From contig JAJTZC010000023.1 in NCBI GenBank assembly GCA_032906705.1, forward strand, positions 1 through 19,197: a stretch of DNA of 19,197 nucleotides. Direction: 5' to 3'. This stretch comes from DASPPF01 sp032906705 (lineage in GTDB: Archaea > Thermoproteota > Nitrososphaeria > Nitrososphaerales > Gagatemarchaeaceae). The notes under the pieces were generated by a model. It saw only the letters and a list, made by a program, of their open reading frames with translations. It did not search any database and was not told the DNA's origin. The stretch's first letter is position 1. Each line of letters opens with the position of its first letter. This document shows, one piece after another, positions 14,357 through 19,197 of the stretch. The position numbers and the translations under genes are program-made.

Positions 14357-15289
14357 TTACGCGACTGTGACTGCGTAGCCAATCAGGAAGGCCACGACGG
14401 GAACTGCAACCCAAGTCGAAAGCGCCTGGTATGCGACTCTTGCATTCAACAACGCTGTCCGCTGAGAAAGCGCAGCCCCTAGCATCCCCCCGAGGACGCA
14501 CTGGCTGATCGAGACGGGGATGGCGAGCTGGGTACCCAGCCAGACCACTAGCGCGCTGCTGCCGAAGACCGCAAGGACTCCCTGTGGTCTGAGGGAGAGC
14601 AGCCTGTCGCCTACTGTCCCGCTAACTCTTCCTCGTCCAAATACGAGCACACCGACAACTGCCAGCAACGCCATTACTACCGAGGCGAGAGAGGCGTTCT
14701 GTGCTGGACTACCCCCGAGGGCTGTACCCACTATCATCCCGAGGTTGTTGGCCCCCAGAGTATACGATACGGCAAACGAGCCGGCGAGTACCCCAGCTCT
14801 GTTGAACGAATCTGCGCCGGCCAAGCTGAGCTTTGCCACGAGCCTAGACGTCCCCTTCCGGAGGCCATAGGCACCGAGTGCTGTAATCAGCGGAGCAACG
14901 AACCAGAACGAGATTACCGTCCCAGCCTGGAGCAGGTTGGTTGGGGCCTTCAGTCCGGCAGCGACGCCCAGGAAAGCGCCCACCATCGCGCCGCTTAGCG
15001 GGGCCGGCAGCTTCGCCAGGGTCAATGTTAGGATTATTATCAGCGATAAGCCAAAGGCAACTTCAACGCCATCCGAAGGCACGGATGAAGCCAGGGAGCC
15101 GTTGAGGCTCTGAAGCATCTTCGGACCTTCGAGTATGACGCCGGAAAGCATCCCCAAGGCAGTCAGACTCGCTGCAGCCTTCAGAGAGACTGTGCCCGAA
15201 CCGGCCATGTTGCCCACCACGAAGGAGCTGTTGTTCCAGCCGAACACGAAGCTCAGAGCGGCGGCGAGCAGGAGCAGGGTGTCAATCAT
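14357..15289 (-). CDS. PiT-family inorganic phosphate transporter, atypical signatures
   Basis: A 310-aa membrane protein with about nine or ten hydrophobic segments in two inverted halves. The two PiT signatures are GWNNSSFVVGN (residues about 18-28) and GANNLGMIVGT in the second half. The family consensus GAND becomes GWNN and GANN, so Asn replaces the signature Asp in both halves. It should import phosphate driven by H+ or Na+, but the substitutions leave ion coupling or even substrate open. The ATG lies 8 bp inside the end of the DUF47/PhoU-like gene, so the two are translationally coupled, a standard pit-DUF47 operon. Confidence 0.87.
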   Translation of the reverse strand: MIDTLLLLAAALSFVFGWNNSSFVVGNMAGSGTVSLKAAASLTALGMLSGVILEGPKMLQSLNGSLASSVPSDGVEVAFGLSLIIILTLTLAKLPAPLSGAMVGAFLGVAAGLKAPTNLLQAGTVISFWFVAPLITALGAYGLRKGTSRLVAKLSLAGADSFNRAGVLAGSFAVSYTLGANNLGMIVGTALGGSPAQNASLASVVMALLAVVGVLVFGRGRVSGTVGDRLLSLRPQGVLAVFGSSALVVWLGTQLAIPVSISQCVLGGMLGAALSQRTALLNARVAYQALSTWVAVPVVAFLIGYAVTVA

Positions 15290-15956
15290 AGCCTTTCGCT
15301 ACGAGGATGAGGGCCACATCGCTGGCGTCCTCGGCGTTGTCCGCTATGTTGTCCGCCACGAGGAGGAAGTCCCTCATCTGTACGACAGTCACTGGGTCCG
15401 GGCGTCGCTCGGTGGTGAACAGCTGCTTGGCGACCTCGTCCTTTCGCGCGTCCGCCGCCTCTTCAGCTTCCTCCACCCTGGTGACCCTCTCGAGAATCTC
15501 GGCCCTCCCCAGCCCGAACGCCTCGATGACATCGCCCAGAGCCTCGACGGTCCGGACAAGATCACCGACGAAGCTCTTCATCTGAGCTGAACCTAGGAGC
15601 GAAACTGCAAACTCGTCCAGCGTCTCCTCGGCCACCACGAGCCTTGCCGCACCCTTGGCGCTATCGGCGATGTTGTCAATCTTCTCCAAGAGGTTCAGCA
15701 TGTCTTCCCTCACCCCGCCGAAGAAGGCACCCTCGGCTATTTCGCCACTGAGGCGCCTGTGGAAGTCGTCAGCCTTCTTCTCGTCCTCCAGCACCTTCTG
15801 ATAACCCGCACTCGCTCCTGACTTGTCCTTTGCCGCCACCGATGCCACCAGGGTTCCAAAGTCCAGGACGCTGTCGTGGACTATCGAGAAGTCCTCGACG
15901 AGTGACTTGACAATAGCCCTCTCCCTCCCCCCGAAGGACGGCAGACGGAACCTCAA
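15282..15956 (-). CDS. DUF47 family PhoU-like regulator of the PiT transporter
   Basis: A 224-aa all-helical cytoplasmic protein of the DUF47 (COG1392) group, thought to control the partner PiT permease. It shows the acidic metal-binding repeats of PhoU-like bundles: LEDEKKADDFHRRLSGEI, LNLLEKIDNIADSAKGA, RVEEAEEAADARKDEV and MRDFLLVADNIADNAEDASDVAL. The start is TTG at 15956, with a TATA-like box about 29 bp upstream that touches the end of the preceding gene. Its end overlaps the PiT start by 8 bp. The small regulator gene just upstream on the same strand may belong to the same expression unit. Confidence 0.88.
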   Translation of the reverse strand: MRFRLPSFGGRERAIVKSLVEDFSIVHDSVLDFGTLVASVAAKDKSGASAGYQKVLEDEKKADDFHRRLSGEIAEGAFFGGVREDMLNLLEKIDNIADSAKGAARLVVAEETLDEFAVSLLGSAQMKSFVGDLVRTVEALGDVIEAFGLGRAEILERVTRVEEAEEAADARKDEVAKQLFTTERRPDPVTVVQMRDFLLVADNIADNAEDASDVALILVAKGYD

Positions 15957-15981
15957 GGCGCTGAAAGTCCCCCTGTCCTCT

Positions 15982-15990
15982 AGATAACGC
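15982..15990 (-). promoter_or_regulatory. TATA-like box of the DUF47-PiT operon
   Basis: GCGTTATCT on the minus strand, about 29 bp before the TTG at 15956, touching the stop codon of the upstream gene. Confidence 0.45.
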
Positions 15991-16508
15991 TAGGTCTGTG
16001 GCTTGCTCTGCTGCTTCTTGCTCAGCTGTTCGTGGACTTGATGGATACCTACTGTGGCGATCCTGTACTTTCCGCGCCCTTCGCCGCCCACTCTTTCCAC
16101 CATGGCTTGCTTCGTAAGCTCGCTCAGCCTTGACGAAATCGTCTTGGGGTAGAGGCCGGTGGCAGCCTGAATCTCTCCGACCCCCATAGCATCAGATGCC
16201 CCTTTTCCGCTCAGATTGGATGCGCGCGCGGCGATGAGCTGCAGCAGGATGATCTCCTTATCGCTCAACTTCTTGTCCTGGGTCCAGACCCTGGGGCCTT
16301 CCGGAGTCATCCGCACGTAGTCCTTGAACATCTGGATGACGTCGTTCAGAGAGTAGTTGGCACTTATGGCCCTAGCCAGGTCAACGTTCGGTATTACCTT
16401 GGATACGAATTCGTGAAGGGACCGCATCACCATGTCCGGCGGGCCGGCGAAGTCCACCTTGACATCGCCGTATGAAACAGATATCGATAGCGTCTTCTCA
16501 GACGACAT
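15990..16508 (-). CDS. Winged-helix regulator with N-terminal beta-beta-alpha module (paralogue B)
   Basis: A 172-aa putative transcription factor. Its N-terminal module (TLSISVSYGDVKVDFAGPPDMVMRSLHEFVSKV) aligns with those of the proteins at 13928 and 17038. The middle is a linker or helical segment. The C-terminal winged helix, about residues 80-160, reads LSDKEIILLQLIAARAS, then GVGEIQAATGLYPKTISSRLSELTKQAMVERVGGEGRGKYRIA, an MarR/ArsR-like recognition helix and wing. It lies directly upstream of the DUF47-PiT phosphate genes, so local control of phosphate uptake is possible but unproven. The frame extends to a TTG at 16532, but the TATA-like box at 16542-16550 is only about 14 bp from that codon, so I prefer the ATG at 16508. 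Confidence 0.78.
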   Translation of the reverse strand: MSSEKTLSISVSYGDVKVDFAGPPDMVMRSLHEFVSKVIPNVDLARAISANYSLNDVIQMFKDYVRMTPEGPRVWTQDKKLSDKEIILLQLIAARASNLSGKGASDAMGVGEIQAATGLYPKTISSRLSELTKQAMVERVGGEGRGKYRIATVGIHQVHEQLSKKQQSKPQT

Positions 16509-16541
16509 GACCCGGGGCTCCGCGCTGGGCAAATCGCGTGA

Positions 16542-16550
16542 GAAATTAAA
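16542..16550 (-). promoter_or_regulatory. TATA-like box before paralogue B
   Basis: CTTTAATTT on the minus strand. A start about 27 bp downstream would leave a leader of some 11 nt to the ATG at 16508. Confidence 0.45.
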
Positions 16551-16585
16551 GCTTTGAAATGCGCCAATGACATGGGGCGAGCTCG

Positions 16586-17038
16586 CTAGCCCGCGGGGCT
16601 TGGCACGGTCACCGAGGAGGTGGTGTAAACGAATTCGCCGTCCTCGGCCTTGAACCGCCTGAGCTTGGTCGTCTTCGCGAGTCTGAGGAGTGCGACCGCG
16701 ACGGACTGCTTGGGGTAGTTCAATCCGTAGGACTGAAGCGCCTCCCTGACGTCAGAAAGCTTCCGGCTCTCTCTTCCCCAGGGGTCGGCGAAGAACTTGC
16801 CTATGATGTCGGCTAGCGAATCGCTCTTCTCTAAAGCGATTGAGGGCAGCTGGCGCGTGCCTTGGGGCTGGTTGCGGGCTGGTTCCTCTGCCTCGCGGCG
16901 CAGCTCGATCCGTTCGGCGCTCGCCCCAGGCATCTTTGAGACAAGCTCTGGAATGAGGTCAATCGCCTCGCGGATGTGCTCCGGGTCCGCTTCAACCTCC
17001 GCCTCTGCCGCACCGAGGCGCACCCTGATCTTCACCAA
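16586..17038 (-). CDS. Small putative DNA-binding protein: beta-beta-alpha module plus winged-helix-like domain (paralogue C)
   Basis: A 150-aa protein of no named family that I recognise. The N-terminal module (MVKIRVRLGAAEAEVEADPEHIREAIDLIPELVSKM) is followed by a polar linker (residues about 45-75). The C-terminal domain (LADIIGKFFADPWGRESRKLSDVREALQSYGLNYPKQSVAVALLRLAKTTKLRRFKAEDGEFVYTTS) aligns along its length with the C-terminus of the protein at 13928: W-G, LS-V-EAL, a Tyr, V--AL-RL and the final G--VYT wing. It sits between the other module-carrying regulator and the Lrp gene, all on the minus strand. The start is TTG at 17038, or GTG as the next codon. A TATA-like box (AAATACTC, 17066-17073) lies about 31 bp upstream. 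Confidence 0.72.
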   Translation of the reverse strand: MVKIRVRLGAAEAEVEADPEHIREAIDLIPELVSKMPGASAERIELRREAEEPARNQPQGTRQLPSIALEKSDSLADIIGKFFADPWGRESRKLSDVREALQSYGLNYPKQSVAVALLRLAKTTKLRRFKAEDGEFVYTTSSVTVPSPAG

Positions 17039-17065
17039 CGGTCTCTGGTCACATCCATCGCATTT

Positions 17066-17073
17066 GAGTATTT
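17066..17073 (-). promoter_or_regulatory. TATA-like box before paralogue C
   Basis: AAATACTC on the minus strand, in the short gap after the Lrp gene, about 31 bp before the TTG at 17038. Confidence 0.35.
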
Positions 17074-17085
17074 GGGTCTCGTGGG

Positions 17086-17595
17086 CTAGGCCGGGAGGCG
17101 GAAGTCTTCCCTTACGGTGGTCAGCACAACGTGCGTGTTCGCGCGCTCGACGAACGGCATTGCAAGCAGCCCCTTCGTGAACTTACTTAGCTGTTCTCGG
17201 TCTTTGAACTTGGCTACGACGATGCCGTCTATCTCGCCGGTGACATCGTAGACTGCACAGACCCCGGGTAGTTTGGCGATCTCCCTCTCCATTTCTAGTA
17301 GCTTCCCCTTCGACACGAGTATCTCGGTGACCACCGTCAACTCGTAGCCGAGCTTCTCAGAGTCGACCTTCGCGGAGAATCCCGTGATCACCCCTTCCTT
17401 CTGGAGCCTCCCTATGCGGGCCGCAACGGTAGTCGTCGAGACGCGCAGTTCCGACGCCATCTTTCGGAAAGAAGCTCTGCCGTTCGCCATGCAAACGCGG
17501 AGCAGCCTAGCGTCAAGGCTGTCGATGTTCAATTGTCCAGATGGGGTTGGACTTGATGCGGCTCCTGTCAGACGTTTGTCCGATATTCTTGTCAT
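17086..17595 (-). CDS. Lrp/AsnC family transcriptional regulator
   Basis: A 169-aa feast/famine regulator. The N-terminal helix-turn-helix is LDARLLRVCMANGRASFRKMASELRVSTTTVAARIGRLQKEGVITGFSAKVD (residues about 27-80). The C-terminal RAM ligand/oligomer domain runs from LGYELTVVTEILV to VVLTTVRED and includes the turn GVCAVYDVTGEIDGIVVAKF. Such proteins bind amino acids and act as dimers to octamers on DNA. The gene is divergent from glutamine synthetase across only 68 bp, so control of glnA and of itself is likely by analogy with archaeal Lrp proteins near glnA. An N-terminal tail of about 20 polar residues precedes the DNA-binding domain. The ATG at 17595 is the start. Confidence 0.92.
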   Translation of the reverse strand: MTRISDKRLTGAASSPTPSGQLNIDSLDARLLRVCMANGRASFRKMASELRVSTTTVAARIGRLQKEGVITGFSAKVDSEKLGYELTVVTEILVSKGKLLEMEREIAKLPGVCAVYDVTGEIDGIVVAKFKDREQLSKFTKGLLAMPFVERANTHVVLTTVREDFRLPA

Positions 17596-17612
17596 TGCGC
17601 TGACTAACGTCC

Positions 17613-17623
17613 ATCAATTACCC
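17613..17623 (-). promoter_or_regulatory. TATA-like box before the Lrp gene
   Basis: GGGTAATTGAT on the minus strand, about 22-25 bp before the Lrp ATG, next to the oppositely facing glnA TATA box. Bound regulator here could affect both genes. Confidence 0.4.
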
Positions 17624-17630
17624 AAGAGAG

Positions 17631-17639
17631 TTTATATTC
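17631..17639 (+). promoter_or_regulatory. TATA box of glnA
   Basis: TTTATATTC, the best TATA match in the window, is centred about 29 bp before the glnA GTG, as expected for a leaderless transcript. Confidence 0.65.
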
Positions 17640-17663
17640 GTTCCGTAGAAGACTTTCACGGTA

Positions 17664-19124
17664 GTGACCTACCAAATTCTCAAGGACGGCAGCTTCGCCC
17701 CGAGAACCTTCACGCCTTCGGGAGTGCTCCTGATGATCAGGAAGCAAGGGGTGAAGTTCGTCGACCTGCAATTCACGGACGTGCCCGGACGCCTGAGGCA
17801 CGTCACCATTCCTTCGGAGATGATGAACGAGGAGATGTTCAAAGAGGGCGTCGCGAAGCTGGACGGCTCCTCTGTAAGGGGCTTTGTCGAGATACAGGAG
17901 TCGGACATGCTGCTTGTCCCTGACCCTTCGACTTACGGGGTGATCCCCTGGATAGAGGACAGCGTCAAGACCGCCAGGCTGATCTGTGACGTCAGAGCTG
18001 GCTACGGCGCTGGGAGGTTCAGCAGGGATCCGCGTCTGGCGGCTCAGAAGGCCGAAGAGAGGATCCGGGCAGCGGGCTTCAGCAGCTCCCTGTGGGGGCC
18101 TGAGGTGGAGTTCTTCGTTTTCGACTCTGCGACCTGGGAGGCAAACAACCCGTTTGCGTCCGGCTTCAAGATAAGTTCCGTTGAGTCCGCGAACGAGGCC
18201 AGGGGCACCAACTTTCCAATCAGGTTCAAGGACGGCTACTACCCTGCCCAGCCCGTCGACACGCTGAGCGACTACAGGAGCGAATGCGTGAACTACATGA
18301 GGGATGGCTTCGGTATCTTGTCCAACGCCCACCACCACGAGGTCGCCACCGCGGGGCAGTGCGAGATAGACATCTACAGGGACGAGCTAGTAACAATGGC
18401 AGACAGTGTGATGACCTACAAATTCGTGACCAAGAACGTAGCTGCCAAGAGTGGGCTCATCGCCTCCACGATGCCAAAGCCAATCTTCGGCGACAACGCC
18501 GTAGGAATGCACACCCACTCGAGCCTTTGGAAGGGGAGGAGGAACGCGTTCTTCGACCCCAAGGACGGCTACGCAGAGATAAGCCAGACAGCGAGATACT
18601 ACGTAGGCGGAATAATGGAACACAGCAGGGCACTCACTGCGATAGTGGACCCAACCACGAACTCGTACCACAGGCTCGTCCCAGGCTTCGAGGCGCCAGT
18701 TTACGTCGCGTGGAGCAAGTCAAACAGGTCGGCGAACGTGCGGATACCCGTCTACGAGAAGGGTTCCGAGGGCGCCAAGAGGGTGGAGTTCAGGACGCCC
18801 GATCCATCATGCAATCCCTACCTTGCGATGGCGGCGATAGCCGCCGCCGGTCTGGATGGCATCAGAAGGAAGAAAGACCCGGGGGACCCGGTGGACGAGG
18901 ACATCTACAAGCTGACCCCGGAGAAGAGGAGGGAGTTGTCCATCGGCGAGCTCCCGGGAAGCCTGAAGGAAGCCGTGGAGTGTTTGAAGGGCGATTCCGA
19001 GTTCCTCGCGGACATTCTGCCGAACGACCTCATCGCGACAATGATCGAGCTGGAGATGGAGGCATACAGAGCTGTCTCGGCAAGGCCTCATCCCTACGAG
19101 TTCTATCTCTACTTCGACTTGTAG
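17664..19124 (+). CDS. glnA: Glutamine synthetase, type I
   Basis: Makes glutamine from glutamate, ammonia and ATP as a cytoplasmic dodecamer. The 486-aa protein has the N-terminal beta-grasp domain (VKFVDLQFTDVPGRLRHVTIP) and metal ligands in GPEVEFFVFD (near residue 146) and NAHHHEVATAGQCEID. The ATP/glutamate sites are VGMHTHSSLWKG, then LVPGFEAPVYVAWSKSNRSANVRIP and KRVEFRTPDPSCNPYLAMAA. The segment DIYKLTPEKRREL has a Tyr where adenylylated enzymes do, but no adenylyltransferase gene is nearby and archaeal enzymes are usually not modified this way. The GTG at 17664 is supported by a TATA box about 29 bp upstream, and no Shine-Dalgarno sequence is present. The divergent Lrp-family gene is the probable regulator. 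Confidence 0.96.
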   Translation: MTYQILKDGSFAPRTFTPSGVLLMIRKQGVKFVDLQFTDVPGRLRHVTIPSEMMNEEMFKEGVAKLDGSSVRGFVEIQESDMLLVPDPSTYGVIPWIEDSVKTARLICDVRAGYGAGRFSRDPRLAAQKAEERIRAAGFSSSLWGPEVEFFVFDSATWEANNPFASGFKISSVESANEARGTNFPIRFKDGYYPAQPVDTLSDYRSECVNYMRDGFGILSNAHHHEVATAGQCEIDIYRDELVTMADSVMTYKFVTKNVAAKSGLIASTMPKPIFGDNAVGMHTHSSLWKGRRNAFFDPKDGYAEISQTARYYVGGIMEHSRALTAIVDPTTNSYHRLVPGFEAPVYVAWSKSNRSANVRIPVYEKGSEGAKRVEFRTPDPSCNPYLAMAAIAAAGLDGIRRKKDPGDPVDEDIYKLTPEKRRELSIGELPGSLKEAVECLKGDSEFLADILPNDLIATMIELEMEAYRAVSARPHPYEFYLYFDL

Positions 19125-19197
19125 GTAAAGATAGAACTTAGGTTTCGACTCTCACGTCAACGGTGGAGCTGGCTCGGTCGGCCCCTCTTTCCCTCTT
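19125..19197. other. Sequence after glnA, no gene seen
   Basis: Seventy-three bases with no supported gene. The final 18 bases are pyrimidine-rich (CCCTCTTTCCCTCTT) and might form part of a terminator, but the window ends here. Confidence 0.3.

Noticed and set aside
17604..18338. 244-codon minus-strand frame inside glnA
   Set aside because: A shadow of the strongly conserved glutamine synthetase frame, with Pro/Arg/Val-rich translation typical of antisense GC-rich DNA.
1..19197. CRISPR array, rRNA genes or riboswitch
   Set aside because: No regularly spaced short repeats, no rRNA-like conserved blocks and no recognisable aptamer were seen on reading both strands; intergenic gaps are mostly under 130 bases.

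Overview
This 19.2 kb window comes from an archaeon, most likely a GC-rich, uncultured member of the TACK group and perhaps near Nitrososphaerota. The domain call rests on an archaeal RNA polymerase subunit P, an archaeal HMG-CoA synthase/thiolase/DUF35 triplet, an archaeal-type glycyl-tRNA synthetase, a NurA-HerA pair, a DUF92 membrane protein, and TATA-like boxes about 27-31 bp before many start codons, as expected for leaderless mRNAs. The phylum is an inference; no rRNA or other diagnostic marker is present.

Layout. 1-756 (+): C-terminal part of an acetyl/acyl-CoA synthetase cut by the window edge. 881-1084 (+): rpoP. 1208-3801 (+): HMG-CoA synthase, acetoacetyl-CoA thiolase and a DUF35 zinc/OB protein, the first steps of the mevalonate route to archaeal lipids. 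3889-5094 (+): CPA1-type Na+/H+ antiporter. 5202-6665 (+): glycyl-tRNA synthetase, ending tail-to-tail (4 bp overlap) with a DUF92 membrane protein (-). 7560-7829 (-) and 7884-8912 (+): a small unknown helical protein and an MJ1255-like glycosyltransferase, divergent from one palindromic TATA element. 8921-9610 (-): an archaeal XRE-type regulator.

9611-11373 looks like accessory DNA. An alpha/beta hydrolase gene sits between two ~96 bp direct repeats (about 85% identical by hand alignment). The non-coding flanks carry several same-strand motifs resembling the T-loop/3' end of tRNAs but no complete tRNA. I read this as a decayed or recombined integration locus.

11374-13856 (-): nurA-herA, DNA end-processing nuclease and hexameric translocase. 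The HerA reading frame is conserved about 20 codons upstream of its first ordinary start codon. 13928-17038: three small proteins (one +, two -) that share an N-terminal beta-beta-alpha module joined to winged-helix-like C-termini. They are interspersed with a phosphate-transport pair, a PiT permease with Asn replacing both signature Asp residues and a DUF47/PhoU-like partner. 17086-19124: an Lrp/AsnC regulator divergent from glutamine synthetase, a probable nitrogen/amino-acid control unit.

The most interesting signals are the repeat-bounded hydrolase locus with tRNA-3'-like debris, the three-member module-plus-winged-helix family, the shared palindromic promoter, and the apparent frequent use of UUG as first codon on leaderless transcripts. 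No CRISPR array, complete tRNA, rRNA or transposase was found.
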